From NCBI GenBank assembly GCA_035606355.1, contig DATNFO010000015.1:124001-188000 (forward strand): a stretch of DNA of 64,000 nucleotides, read 5' to 3'. The translations under genes were made by a program, and so were the position numbers. This stretch comes from Sulfopaludibacter sp035606355. Its GTDB lineage: Bacteria; Acidobacteriota; Terriglobia; Bryobacterales; Bryobacteraceae. Under the pieces are notes generated by a model. That model was not told the DNA's origin. It was given only the letters and a program-made list of their open reading frames with translations, and searched no databases. Within the stretch, counting starts at the first letter, position 1; the number at the start of each line of letters is the position of its first letter. Below are positions 1 through 9,106 of this stretch, one piece after another.

Positions 1-75
1 TATGTCGAGATGTGGCTGGCCAATCTATTCGCGGCCGGCGAAACGCTCCGCGAGATTTTCGCCAAACAGGGTTGA
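1..75 (+). CDS. C-terminal end of an unidentified protein (partial)
   Basis: An open frame enters from the left edge and ends at TGA (73-75), giving the last 24 residues, ending in ETLREIFAKQG. The tail is amphipathic and probably helical. Too little is present to name a family. It converges on the hydrolase gene on the other strand, with only 9 bases between the two stop codons. Confidence 0.55.
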   Translation, partial: YVEMWLANLFAAGETLREIFAKQG

Positions 76-84
76 CCTCGCCGC

Positions 85-1230
85 TTACGCGCGCTGGTAA
101 TTCCGATAGACGGCAGCGAGATTGTCGCGCACTCCCGCGGCCAGAACCTGGGCATGCGTGCTCAAATAGACGCGGAAATCGTGCTTCTTTACCTCATCCG
201 CAAGGTAATCGCCGTACCCGCCCTGTAAGGTTTTTACCGAACCGGGGTTTACGGTCTGCTGAAGCCTGTCGAGCGGCACGCCATCGTGCTTGGCCCGCGC
301 CACGATCTCCAGTAACTCGTCGAGATAATCGCGCAATTGTCCCGCCCGCTGCGGCGAATCCAGAACACCGCCGTGGCCGCCGATCACCTTTTCGAATTCC
401 AGTTGCTGCACCGAGCGCAGCGTCGCGGGCCATTCGCTCGGGTAGCCGTCTCCGATCGTCGGAAAGAAGCTGTGCAGCACGTCACCCGAAGCAACCACCT
501 TCTTCGCGGGGCACGCCACCACGATGTCGCCCGCCGTGTGTGCGCGTCCGCGGAACGAGAGATGCAAATCGTGAGCCTTGTCGTGAATCGTGAGTTGATC
601 GTCGAATGTGACGTCCGGTAGCTCAACCGGCACGTTGCGCATCTCCTCGAGGAAGGCTCTCGATTGGTCGATCATCTCCCGGTAATACGCTCGCTCTTCG
701 GCATTCTTCGCCGATGAAAGCTTGCGGCTGAGATTATCGATCGAGCGGGGCACGGCATCGACCGCCGCTTTCAATCGCGCGGGTCCAAGCTCCACCATCA
801 GGCTGCGAGTCTTCGCGCTGGCGATGATGTCCGCTTTGGGTGCGATGCTTCTGTATGCCGGAAGTCCCTGCGTGTGGTCGCCGTGCAGGTGGGTGGCCAC
901 GACGTAGCGCACCGGCTTGTCTGTGATCTGTTTGCGGATCTGTGCCACCAGGGAGTAGACGGCCGAGGGCGCCGAATGCGCGTCCACGATCAGAAGATCG
1001 TTGGCATTTTCGAAAATCGCCGCGTTGCAATTGATGAGGGCGCGGCCGTTCGCTACCGCGGCGTACACTCCGTCAGCTACTTTTTCGACGTCAAAAAGAA
1101 TCGGAAGCGGAGCCTTCGATTGTGCTCGTGCGCGCGTGGCCACCAGCGCCGCGCGCTCCAGAATGGTCGCGCCCCACCACGCCGCGCCCAGTGTTCTCCC
1201 TAGAAAGCCGCGCCGCGAATGAGAGTGCAT
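85..1230 (-). CDS. Tat-exported metallo-beta-lactamase-fold hydrolase
   Basis: A 381-residue protein of the metallo-beta-lactamase superfamily, a fold that hydrolyses beta-lactams, thioesters and related substrates with one or two metal ions. The metal motif THLHGDH is clear (H114, H116, D118, H119). Further candidate ligands are the His in GRAHTAGD and the His in GGHGG near the C-terminus. The N-terminus carries a twin-arginine signal (RRGFLGRTLG) followed by a hydrophobic stretch ending in ARAQ, so the protein is probably exported to the periplasm. The ATG at 1230 was chosen because AAGGAGGTGA lies directly upstream; the frame is open 28 codons further but without a ribosome site. The fold resembles exported subclass-B-like or quorum-lactonase-like enzymes. 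The substrate cannot be told from the sequence. Confidence 0.85.
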   Translation of the reverse strand: MHSHSRRGFLGRTLGAAWWGATILERAALVATRARAQSKAPLPILFDVEKVADGVYAAVANGRALINCNAAIFENANDLLIVDAHSAPSAVYSLVAQIRKQITDKPVRYVVATHLHGDHTQGLPAYRSIAPKADIIASAKTRSLMVELGPARLKAAVDAVPRSIDNLSRKLSSAKNAEERAYYREMIDQSRAFLEEMRNVPVELPDVTFDDQLTIHDKAHDLHLSFRGRAHTAGDIVVACPAKKVVASGDVLHSFFPTIGDGYPSEWPATLRSVQQLEFEKVIGGHGGVLDSPQRAGQLRDYLDELLEIVARAKHDGVPLDRLQQTVNPGSVKTLQGGYGDYLADEVKKHDFRVYLSTHAQVLAAGVRDNLAAVYRNYQRA

Positions 1231-1398
1231 CGTCACCTCCTTGTCCCCTGAAGATCGTATAGCATTTTCAGCCGGCCGCCTTGCAACCGGCGTCCATCGA
1301 GAAAATACGAACATCTAGCCATCTCCGGGTGTGTGAAAGCAAGGAATACGGCCGCCGCGTGCTCCGCCCGCGCTGATCCTCAGATTTACACTCGGCTT

Positions 1399-2298
1399 AT
1401 GAAGATCATCCGTGTGACAGCTCTGAGTATATTGGCGAGCGGTTTCGCTTTGCACGGTAGCGTGGTTCTGTACGGAGTGAATGGCGGCATTTCATCCGCG
1501 GTTGTGCCGCCGAACGGCGACCTTGTTCTTGTCGATCAGACCACGGGAGCCGTCACGCCTCTCGGCAATAGTGGATTCCCTCGTCTAACCGGCTTGGCGA
1601 TTCAGCCGAACGGTGACATCTTTGCGACTACGATAGGCGGCGTTCCATTCCCGCCGGGACCGGACCAACACAGCACCAGCGATCTGCTCCACTTCAGCTC
1701 CACCGGCGCAGTTATCTCGGACGTCGGTACGGTGCAAACGGCAACGGGCAACCATGTCGCAATTGCCGATCTCGCGGTGCAACCGGGAACCGGCACAGTG
1801 TTTGCGATCTCCAATGAATTCGGCGATGTGCCGCCCGGCGGTCTCTATACGATCGATACTATGACCGGCGTCGCTACCCTGATCGGTTCGACGCCCGAAT
1901 TTTTCGGGAGCATTGCATTTGCGCCCAACGGGACGTTGTACCTCGTCGGCGCAAGCTTCGCGCAAGGGCCCGTGAACCCGGTGCTGGAACGCCTGAACCC
2001 GACCACCGCAGCCGTCATCGGCGCCCCGGTACCGCTAGCCGATTTCTATGGCGCGCTCGGCATCAGGCCGACCGACGCGGCCCTCTTCGTCAGCAATGGA
2101 ATGGGCGCCCAGATTTTCACGCTGAATCCAACGACCGGTGTTGCTACCGCTCTCACCTCCACGACGGGAGCGAACTTAGTTGCCGATCTGGATTTCGTCA
2201 CACCAGAGCCCGCGACGTTCCTCCTGGCAGGCCTAGCCCTCTTAGTAGGTACCGGGCTCCTGCCCGGTACCAGGCGCGCAATGCGCGCCAGGAGCTAA
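1399..2298 (+). CDS. Exported PEP-CTERM sorting-signal protein
   Basis: A 299-residue secreted protein. It has an N-terminal signal peptide (positively charged start, hydrophobic core to about residue 20) and a C-terminal PEP-CTERM signal: TPEPAT, a hydrophobic segment, then an Arg-rich tail. In known systems an exosortase (EpsH/XrtA type) recognises this signal and the protein is anchored or released at the cell surface. The body has repeated short motifs of the form GLAIQPNGDIFA and IAFAPNGTLYLVG, as expected for a beta-propeller such as an NHL or SMP-30-like fold. ATG 1399 was preferred over the upstream in-frame start because it opens the signal peptide. The last 15 or so codons overlap a dispersed palindromic repeat, so the basic tail seems to be built from repeat DNA. 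No exosortase gene is in this window. Confidence 0.75.
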   Translation: MKIIRVTALSILASGFALHGSVVLYGVNGGISSAVVPPNGDLVLVDQTTGAVTPLGNSGFPRLTGLAIQPNGDIFATTIGGVPFPPGPDQHSTSDLLHFSSTGAVISDVGTVQTATGNHVAIADLAVQPGTGTVFAISNEFGDVPPGGLYTIDTMTGVATLIGSTPEFFGSIAFAPNGTLYLVGASFAQGPVNPVLERLNPTTAAVIGAPVPLADFYGALGIRPTDAALFVSNGMGAQIFTLNPTTGVATALTSTTGANLVADLDFVTPEPATFLLAGLALLVGTGLLPGTRRAMRARS

Positions 2299-2383
2299 AA
2301 CGCCGGCTGCCACGTGCCGACAGGAATCCCTTCCTGTCGGGTCGCGCGGAGCGCGACTGCTCGCGGCGCCAGGAGCTAAAACG
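2248..2383. repeat. Palindromic repeat cluster joining two convergent genes
   Basis: Contains the hairpin ACCGGGCTCCTGCCCGGT, then GGCGCGCAATGCGCGCC, then a GACAGGAATCCCTTCCTGTC hairpin. The string GCGCCAGGAGCTAAAACG occurs twice (about 2284-2301 and 2366-2383). Each copy lies over a stop codon: the first over the + strand PEP-CTERM gene's TAA, the second over the - strand GH127 gene's TAG. It may act as a bidirectional terminator. Relatives lie at 5984, 9121, 21945 and 63730. Confidence 0.65.
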
Positions 2384-4715
2384 AGCGAATCGCCCGGACC
2401 CTGCGCGGGAAATCCTTATCGTCGCCGTGATGCCGCCCGTTATCCGCGAAGTCGATGTGTGCGGCCATATCCGCCGTTTGCTGTGACGACGCCCAGTAGT
2501 TGAAGTTATCGGCCGCGCCGGATTGCCGGAATGTGCCGAGCGCCTTCGCTTTCAGGTTGCGGTACATCAGGTCCAACTCGTCTTCCGAGGGCAGGAACCA
2601 GCCGCGCACTCCGTTGATGCTCAGGTCGGCGCACAATCGCGCGGCCGATTCGGGCTCGGCGCAGGCCGCCATCATATCGGCCGTGTTTTTCCTGCCCGTT
2701 CCGACGCCGGTGCCGCGCGCCCCCGGAATCGCCGTGCGGAAGCAGCCCCACTTCGCGCCCTCGCTCTGGTCGAACGGCGCGGCTTCCAGATATCGCCAAC
2801 CATCCCGCGCATAATTCGGATTGTGGTAGAAGATCCAACCGCCCGCCGGTCCCACATCGCCGGGATTGTATTCCTCCACAGGCAGCCACACCGTCATCTC
2901 ACCAGGACCGCGATTCGCCCACAGGTGGTACGGAATCAGCGTCACCGCCTCGGCGGCGGCCGAAGGATTGCTGATGTCGCGGGACTGCGTTCGAATGACC
3001 GTGGCTCCGCCGAACAGCTCCTTGTCCCACGACACGGTCATCTCAGCCTTGGCGTCGAACACCCGTCCGAGCGCTTTCCCGCCGGGCACGTCCGGCCACT
3101 CGCAGCAATACACCACCGGTCCCCGTTCCACCGTCATGCGCCCGCGATCCTCGTGCACCTCGGCACTTGCGACAGTCCGCCTCACCTGCACCGGAAACTC
3201 GATATCAATCGTGTCTCCCGTGCGCCAGTTGCGCTCCAGCGACACATAGCCGAACCGGTCGATGGGTGCGTTGCTTGCGGCGCCATTTACCGCGATGCGC
3301 ACTTGTCCGGCGGGACGATCCATATACGAGTACAGAGCGCCGGGCACGGGCCGGTTGCGCGCCCAACCGGGAATGCGCAATTTGAGAGCCGTCTGCACGC
3401 CTCCCTCCGCCGTACACGTGATCTTCGATTTGCCGCCCCACGGCATCTCGCTCTCCACTTTGAGCCCGAGCTTCTTGCCGCCGGTTTCGAAGCCGGCGTC
3501 GCTCGATACGTACAGATTGACGTAGACGCCGCGGTTATCCTGTGCGTAAATGTAGCCGGGCATTCCCGCCAGGAAGCGCACCAGATTCGGTGGGCAGCAC
3601 TCGAGCGAGGCATGCTGCCACCGCTCATCGCGACCGTCGCCCGCGCTGGCGAGCCGGTTCACATAGAAAAAGTGGTCGCCCGAAGCCGCAACGCCGTCGA
3701 TCGCGTTGTTGTACATACCGCGCTCCATCACGTCGATGTACTTGCTGTCGCCCGTGGCCAGGAACAGCCGGTGATTGAGCGTGATGAACATCAGCACGGC
3801 ACACGTTTCGCAATACGCGGAGATGTTCGGCAGCGAGTACGGTGCGCCGAAGCCCTCGTTGCCCGTTGACCCCACTCCGCCGGTGACGTACAGCTTGGAA
3901 GTCGCGATGTCCTCCCACATGCGTTGCGCTGCATCGAAGTACGCGCGAATACCGGTGAGCATGCCCACGTCGGCGAGCGAAACCATCAGGGTCACGGCAT
4001 TGACCGCATGGCCTACGGCTTGAGTCTGCTGCAGCACGGGCTTGTACGACTGGTTGTGACGGCTGCGATGCAGCGAGTCCGGCAGACCGCGGATGTCGAG
4101 GTATTGCTTGGCGAGATCCAGATGCTTGCGGTCATGCGTGACGCGGTAGAGTTGGACGCAATTCATGGCGTCGCGCTCGCCGCCGGTGAACGGTGGGCTG
4201 TTCAACCGGAAGTCTTCGTAGAGAGCGGCTGCGTCGCGGATGGCGCGGTCCAGCAGATCGCGTTTTCCCGTGGCGATGAAGTACGCCGCAGCGATCTCGA
4301 AGCGGCTGTTCCCGCGGGCGCGCTCATTCTTCATCTCCTGAATGCGCGCGTCCAGCTTTGCCTGCAAATCGGGATCGGGATGCGTCTGCAGCGAGAGGAT
4401 GGCGGCTTCGACGATGCCGCCGCTGAGCGACCGATCGCTGCCCGGAAGACCGCGGAATTCAAACGGAATGGTGACTTCCGCATTCCGCAGGATCTTGGGG
4501 CGCCAGAAATCGTCAGTGACCTTCACCTGCGCGTGCGATTTGGGGTGAATGGGGTAATCGGACGGCTGATAGCTCTGCGCGGAAATGTGTACGTCCGCGG
4601 CGCGGCGCGGCTCAGTCTGCGCGGCGCACGTGAAAGCGGCGGCGCCGGCGCCCGCGATTTTCAGAAAGTCCCGGCGACGCGCGCCGTTCCCGAAAGCCTG
4701 CATGCGATCCATCAT
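2376..4715 (-). CDS. Tat-exported GH127-type beta-L-arabinofuranosidase with C-terminal DUF1566 domain
   Basis: A 779-residue protein whose main part matches glycoside hydrolase family 127 (DUF1680), which removes beta-L-arabinofuranose from plant glycans using a zinc-bound cysteine nucleophile. The zinc/nucleophile signature is intact: Y-C-E-T-C-A (E303, C305) and E-C-C-P-P-N (C373, C374). The N-terminus has a twin-arginine signal, RRRDFLKIAGAG, ending near CAAQ. After the beta-sandwich, the last ~150 residues (GWIFYHNPNYARDGWRYLEA onward to VRAIRSF) look like a DUF1566/Lcl-type domain, rarely joined to this enzyme family. Start: ATG at 4715 (or 4712/4703); an upstream TTG at 4754 would overlap the divergent gene. 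The 38-base gap between the two starts must hold both promoters. Confidence 0.85.
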   Translation of the reverse strand: MMDRMQAFGNGARRRDFLKIAGAGAAAFTCAAQTEPRRAADVHISAQSYQPSDYPIHPKSHAQVKVTDDFWRPKILRNAEVTIPFEFRGLPGSDRSLSGGIVEAAILSLQTHPDPDLQAKLDARIQEMKNERARGNSRFEIAAAYFIATGKRDLLDRAIRDAAALYEDFRLNSPPFTGGERDAMNCVQLYRVTHDRKHLDLAKQYLDIRGLPDSLHRSRHNQSYKPVLQQTQAVGHAVNAVTLMVSLADVGMLTGIRAYFDAAQRMWEDIATSKLYVTGGVGSTGNEGFGAPYSLPNISAYCETCAVLMFITLNHRLFLATGDSKYIDVMERGMYNNAIDGVAASGDHFFYVNRLASAGDGRDERWQHASLECCPPNLVRFLAGMPGYIYAQDNRGVYVNLYVSSDAGFETGGKKLGLKVESEMPWGGKSKITCTAEGGVQTALKLRIPGWARNRPVPGALYSYMDRPAGQVRIAVNGAASNAPIDRFGYVSLERNWRTGDTIDIEFPVQVRRTVASAEVHEDRGRMTVERGPVVYCCEWPDVPGGKALGRVFDAKAEMTVSWDKELFGGATVIRTQSRDISNPSAAAEAVTLIPYHLWANRGPGEMTVWLPVEEYNPGDVGPAGGWIFYHNPNYARDGWRYLEAAPFDQSEGAKWGCFRTAIPGARGTGVGTGRKNTADMMAACAEPESAARLCADLSINGVRGWFLPSEDELDLMYRNLKAKALGTFRQSGAADNFNYWASSQQTADMAAHIDFADNGRHHGDDKDFPRRVRAIRSF

Positions 4716-4753
4716 GGCATGTCGCGCCACTCGGGCGGTGTATAGTGGCAACA
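4716..4753. promoter_or_regulatory. Divergent promoter gap between GH127 and M24 genes
   Basis: Only 38 bases separate the chosen starts of the two divergent genes. No sharp -10/-35 pair is seen, and no strong ribosome site for either gene. At least one promoter must overlap the neighbouring coding sequence, or one start is wrong. Confidence 0.35.
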
Positions 4754-5983
4754 ATGAACCGCAGGTCCTTTCTCGCCGCGTCCGCCGCGGCAGCCACCCT
4801 GGCCCGTGCTCAGCGAGCGCCCGCCGATGTTCCGGAGTCCATCCGCTCCCTGAAGCCCATGACAGCCGGCGTTCAGCCGATCACGCCGGAGGAGCGGCAT
4901 GCCCGAATCGCCAAGGCCCAGCAGTTGATGGCGAAGGAGCGGCTCGGCGCCGTGTACATGCAGCGCGGGTCCAGCATGTTCTACTTCACGGGGACGCGCA
5001 ACCTGCCGTATCTCATCATTCCGGCCAAAGGCGAGATCGCCTGGATTGTGCCGGCTCGCGATGAAGAGCGCGCGCATACGGAGAGCCGTGTGGGCGGCAA
5101 CGTTCGCACATACGCGGACGCGGACACGCCGTTCCACACCGTCAGCCAGGCTCTCGCCGATCTCGGGCCGGCCGCCGCGCGCATCGGCCTGGAAGAGCAG
5201 ACGCCGTTCTCCGCGTTCGACGCGCTCCGCCGCGAGCGCCCCGCCGCCGAATTCGTGAACGCGACGCCGGTGACCGCGGGTTGCCGCATCTATAAATCGA
5301 AGGCGGAAATCGCGCTCATGCAGCGCGCCGCCGACGTCACGATTGAGGCGTATCGCGCCGGGCTGGCAACCCTGCACGAAGGCATGACGCCGCGCGAGCT
5401 CTCCGCCAACATCGGCGCGGCGTATACGGCGCTCGGGTTTCGTGGAGATGTCTCGGTGAGCTTCGCCAAGAACACCGCCTTTCCGCATGGGAGCACAGTC
5501 GCGCAGACGCTCCACCCGGGCGACATGATCCTGCTGGACGATGGCTGCAGCGTCGATGGGTATCAATCCGACATCACGCGCGCCGTGGTTTTCGGAAAGC
5601 CGTCGGATTTACAGCGCCGCATCTGGGACATCGAGCGCAAGGCGCAGGACGCCGGCTTCGCCGCCGCGAAACTCGGCGCGCCCTGCGAAGCGGTGGACTA
5701 CGCGGCCCGAAAGGTGATCACCGATGCCGGCTTTGGGCCGGGCTACAAGGTGCCGGGCCTGCCGCATCGCACGGGACACGGCATTGGTCTCGACATCCAC
5801 GAGTGGACGTATCTGGTGAAGGGCAACAAGACGCCGCTCGCTCCCGGGATGTGTTTCAGCGACGAGCCGATGCTCGTGCATCGCGAATTCGGCGTTCGCC
5901 TGGAAGACTGCTTCCACATGACGGAAGACGGAGCCCGCTTCTTCACGAAACAGAGCCCCTCCATCGAACAGCCGTTCGGGTAG
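4754..5983 (+). CDS. M24-family metallopeptidase (Xaa-Pro aminopeptidase-like)
   Basis: A 409-residue creatinase/aminopeptidase-fold enzyme, expected to cleave the N-terminal residue next to proline (prolidase or aminopeptidase P activity) with two metal ions. The five metal ligands of the family can be seen: Asp in LLDDGCSVDGYQSD (two Asp), His in HRTGHGIGLDIHE, and Glu in FSDEPM and in GVRLEDCF. The N-terminal ~170 residues form the usual creatinase N-domain. The protein starts MNRRSFLAASAAAATLARA, a twin-arginine signal, so it is probably periplasmic. ATG 4754 is preferred to the in-frame GTG at 4745. It could feed on proline-rich peptides outside the cell together with the exported neighbours. 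Confidence 0.9.
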   Translation: MNRRSFLAASAAAATLARAQRAPADVPESIRSLKPMTAGVQPITPEERHARIAKAQQLMAKERLGAVYMQRGSSMFYFTGTRNLPYLIIPAKGEIAWIVPARDEERAHTESRVGGNVRTYADADTPFHTVSQALADLGPAAARIGLEEQTPFSAFDALRRERPAAEFVNATPVTAGCRIYKSKAEIALMQRAADVTIEAYRAGLATLHEGMTPRELSANIGAAYTALGFRGDVSVSFAKNTAFPHGSTVAQTLHPGDMILLDDGCSVDGYQSDITRAVVFGKPSDLQRRIWDIERKAQDAGFAAAKLGAPCEAVDYAARKVITDAGFGPGYKVPGLPHRTGHGIGLDIHEWTYLVKGNKTPLAPGMCFSDEPMLVHREFGVRLEDCFHMTEDGARFFTKQSPSIEQPFG

Positions 5984-6030
5984 GTGCCGGCCTCCAGGCC
6001 GGTACCAGGCGCGCGGAGCGCGTCTATGGG
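5984..6030. repeat. Dispersed GCCGG palindrome after the M24 gene
   Basis: Directly after the TAG stop is GTGCCGGCCTCCAGGCCGGT, then ACCAGGCGCGCGGAGCGCGT. It closely resembles the block at 2248-2290 and, like it, begins at the 3' end of a gene. Confidence 0.55.
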
Positions 6031-6094
6031 AACGCGCGACCGGTCGGTACTGGCCGCTGCTCAGCTTGCCGCCGGGGGACTAAACTATCGTCAT

Positions 6095-7570
6095 ATGGAC
6101 CCCGTTGATCAGGCAAGGCGCGGCTTTCTGAAGGGACTGGCGGCGCTGCCCGCGCTCGCGGCGGCCGAACCGCAGCCGCGAACGCCGTTTAACGGCATCC
6201 AGATGGGGCCGCACACGATGCTCGATGAAGGCATCGACCATTGCCTCGATCTGATTCAGGACACGGCCGCGATTAACGCGGTGATGATTTACAGCCACAC
6301 GTATCACGGCGATATCCGCAAAGCACCGCAGTTTCTTGCGACAGATCACGGTGTTGCCCCGCGCCCGATGCGCGGCCGCCGTTTTCCCGCCGTCTGGGTG
6401 AAGACCCACGAGCAGTATTACAAGGGCACCACGCTGCGGCCGCAGACTGTCGACAGCAGTTACGAGTACGCCAATCGCGACCTGTTTCAGGAAGCGCGGG
6501 AACCGACGCGCCGCCGCGGGATGAAACTCTATGCGCGTATTCTGGAGGGGCCTTCCTCCACGATCGTTAACCGGTCGAAAGTGCTGACGCGCGACGTGTA
6601 CGGAAAAACGGTGAACGTCGCGTGCTGGAATCATCCGGAGTACCGCGCCTTTTGGAACGGCACGGTGGAAGACCTCTTCCGCACTTACGATCTCGACGGC
6701 TTTCAGTGGGGCGCCGAACGCATGGGGCCGTTGATGAACGTGATCCTGCCGTGGAACGATGCCGCGCCGACTTGCTTCTGCGAGTTCTGCGTGGCGCGCG
6801 GCAAGGCCCATGGAATCGACTCCGAACGCGCGCGCAAGGGCTTCGAGGATCTCTACGTCTACGTACGGGCTTTGATGGCGGGCACGCTGAAACCGCCGAG
6901 CGGCGTGTTCACCGGCTTTCTCGGGATTCTGATCCGGTATCCGGAAATTCTGTCGTGGGAGTATCAATACCGCCAGGCGCGCGAGGAAGTGCAGGCGGGT
7001 ATGTACAAGACCATCAAGGCGATCAAACCGACGGCGGACGTGGGCTGGCATGTGGATCATCAGCCCTCAAGCTGGGACCTGGTTTATCGCGCCGAGATGA
7101 GCTATGCCGAAATGGCGCCCCACTCGGACTACATCAAGTTCATCGCTTACCACGACGTGCTTGGTCCGCGCATTCGCTATTGGTATCTGGAGCGGTTTCA
7201 CAATACCATCCTGCGCGAAGTGCCGCTCGAGGAATCGCTGGATTTGTATTACCGCTTGTTCGGGTACGATCCCAAAGCCGAACCCAAGCTGGACGAGCTG
7301 GCGCACAAGGGATTCTCCGCCGATTACGTTTACCGCGAGACGAAGCGCAGTGTCGCGTCGGCGGAAGGAAAGACGAAGATCTATACGGGAATCGGCTTCG
7401 ATGTTCCCTGGGGCAATGCGACGATGCCCGCGGATCCCGAAGTGGTCTACGAGTGCGTGCTGAAATCCTTCGATGCCGGGGCGAACGGAATCGTAGTCTC
7501 TCGCGAGTACGAAGAAATGCGACTGCCGAATCTAAAAGCAGTAGGCCGCGCCATCCGGGAAATCAAGTAG
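6095..7570 (+). CDS. Tat-exported TIM-barrel-like protein, putative glycoside hydrolase relative
   Basis: A 491-residue exported protein. The start ATG at 6095 opens a twin-arginine signal (ARRGFLKGLAALPALAAAE); the in-frame start at 5984 would add an unlikely leader through repeat DNA. The body has features of a glycosidase-like beta/alpha barrel: YDLDGFQWGAERMG with an acidic residue after a beta strand, HTYHGDIRK early, GWHVDHQ later, and a CFCEFC cysteine cluster (typical of uncharacterised barrel proteins placed near GH families). No catalytic pair can be assigned with certainty. It follows the M24 gene and faces the same way, about 110 bases downstream. Substrate unknown. Confidence 0.6.
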   Translation: MDPVDQARRGFLKGLAALPALAAAEPQPRTPFNGIQMGPHTMLDEGIDHCLDLIQDTAAINAVMIYSHTYHGDIRKAPQFLATDHGVAPRPMRGRRFPAVWVKTHEQYYKGTTLRPQTVDSSYEYANRDLFQEAREPTRRRGMKLYARILEGPSSTIVNRSKVLTRDVYGKTVNVACWNHPEYRAFWNGTVEDLFRTYDLDGFQWGAERMGPLMNVILPWNDAAPTCFCEFCVARGKAHGIDSERARKGFEDLYVYVRALMAGTLKPPSGVFTGFLGILIRYPEILSWEYQYRQAREEVQAGMYKTIKAIKPTADVGWHVDHQPSSWDLVYRAEMSYAEMAPHSDYIKFIAYHDVLGPRIRYWYLERFHNTILREVPLEESLDLYYRLFGYDPKAEPKLDELAHKGFSADYVYRETKRSVASAEGKTKIYTGIGFDVPWGNATMPADPEVVYECVLKSFDAGANGIVVSREYEEMRLPNLKAVGRAIREIK

Positions 7571-8029
7571 CGACCTTCATGGTAGGTATTTGTCAATAGG
7601 GGATAGGAGATCCCCGTGACTTCCGAAACGGAAGCTGCTTTCGTGGTGGTCGCAGCAGTCCCCGGTTTTTAATCTGGCCATTGGGCGATCCGAACCAGGT
7701 CGGCCAGACATTCATACGCTGGATCGTGCTCGGTGCGCACGTCACAGAAGATTGAGTTATGGTCAACCCGCCGGCCCCGAAACAGGTCTGGGCGGCATAG
7801 CCGGTTGGCGCCGGCTTGCCGAATCGCTACTTAGTGAGGTCCGGCGGGAACCTGGTCACAACGGCTGCGGCCGATGTGCGCCGAGTCAGCCCAACAACGG
7901 CATTCACTCGGATGAGTCTGGCCGGCTATTCCTCAGCGGGTTGGTCGCCACCAGAGCCCGCCTCCGCTTCACCGGCTAAGAAAATCGATTCCACTTGGAT
8001 AGATCTGCATGCCTGAGAAAACGCAACGC
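7571..8029. other. Gene-free stretch beside the IS110 transposase
   Basis: About 460 bases with no convincing gene; the short frames here have no family features. The left third has three adjacent hairpins (7599-7656). The rest shows only short GC-rich inverted repeats. It lies 3' of the transposase gene and may be the non-coding end of the IS element. Confidence 0.5.
7599..7660 (-). ncRNA. Candidate IS110/IS1111 guide (bridge/seek) RNA region
   Basis: Three consecutive hairpins lie here: GGGGAT-AGGAG-ATCCCC (7599-7615), CTTCCG-AAA-CGGAAG (7620-7634), and a GCTGC/GCAGC stem (7634-7656). IS110-family elements are known to carry a structured RNA in a non-coding end; in the IS1111 branch it lies downstream of the transposase, as here. 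The strand is assumed to be that of the transposase. The assignment is an inference from position and folding only. Confidence 0.25.
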
Positions 8030-9054
8030 TCAGGGGTGTGCGGTCTGCTCCTTTTTGCGGTGGAAGGCGCGATCGGCGGCCAGCAGGTGTGCCACCATCT
8101 TGCGCGCCACCTCCAACGTCGCCAGATTGTCATCGGCGCCTCCGGCCCGCTGTTTTTGGTAGACCGCTTTCAATGTCTCGTTATGCATCGGAGCCAACTT
8201 GGCCGCTTCGATGATCGCGCTTTGCAGATGAGGGTTGCGCTGCTTGGAAATGGGTCCATGTCTCTGCTTCCCGGCCGATTCCTGAAAAGCACTGGTCAAT
8301 CCCACGTAGCTTTGGGCTTTGCCGATGGAAGCAAAGCGCTCAGGCGTGCCGATCTCCAAAGCCCAGGTGAGGGCCGTAATCGGACCCACGCCGTCGATCT
8401 TTCTGAGGGCGTCGACGCGCGCTTGCAGCAGGGGATGTTTTTGCAGCATGGCGATGAGCCGGCCGTCCATTTTCGCCAAGGCTTCGATCTGCTCCCGATT
8501 AAAGCGCAGCAGTGGTTTCATCTCTTCGCCAGCCCAAGCGTTGGCTTTCATCAGATCCACAAAGTATCGCTTGCCATGAAGGCGCCGCTTGTCGTACTCC
8601 ACGCCTCGCTGCATCAGCAGGCCGGCGGTCATGTTCTTGAAACGCGTTTGCTCTTCGACCACGTGGCGGCGGAAGCGCATCTGGCGGCGCAGCGCCCCGA
8701 GCTCGGGCGAAATCACCCAGCAAGCAGGAAACATGTCGCAGCGCAACAGATCGGCGATCGTGCGTGCGTCCAGCTTGTCGCTTTTTTTCTTGCCCGCGCT
8801 GATCGCCTTCATACTAGCGGCGTGCCCCATCCGAATGTTCGCTCCGCGGTCTTGAAAGTGGTAGTAGATCCAGTGGCTGAACATGGTGCTTTCCATGCGC
8901 CCACCCACGACACGGGCATCCTCTTTAGCCAGATGTCCAGTTCAGCGCGGGTCGACTTAAACTTGCCTTCGTCCACAATTTTGCCGTCGGCAGTCTTTAC
9001 GCAGTAGGCAATGACTTGCTTATGGACGTCGAGTCCAACAAAATGGGAATGCAT
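8030..9054 (-). pseudogene. IS110-family transposase, frameshifted
   Basis: Two overlapping frames together give an IS110-type DEDD recombinase of about 340 residues. The first (9054 down to ~8900) has the N-terminal motif VGLDVHK. The second (from ~8908 to 8030) has MESTMFSHWIYYH, KKSDKLDART and the C-terminal Transposase_20-like part with IDGVGPITALTW, YVGLTSAFQES and HGPISKQRN. The frame changes in the GTGGGTGGGCGC stretch near 8895-8910. The total length (1025 bases) is one short of a multiple of three, which fits a single-base deletion. The break falls just before the Glu of MEST, which is likely one of the catalytic acidic residues. A sequencing error or a programmed -1 shift is possible, but no standard slippery heptamer is present. 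Confidence 0.8.
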
Positions 9055-9060
9055 AAGTTA

Positions 9061-9106
9061 CTCCGCAATCGAGATTGGGGCCATCGGCCCCTCCTCGATT
9101 GTGGAG
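9061..9106. other. Strong hairpin 5' of the IS110 transposase
   Basis: Arms CTCCGCAATCGAG (9061-9073) and CTCGATTGTGGAG (9094-9106) pair with one G-T wobble. They enclose a second stem, GGGGCC-ATC-GGCCCC (9077-9091). It lies 7 bases upstream of the transposase start, and may be part of the element's end or control transposase expression. Confidence 0.5.

Noticed and set aside
7752..8016. Short frames of 75 and 66 codons beside the IS element
   Set aside because: No start signal, no domain features; likely non-coding end of the IS.
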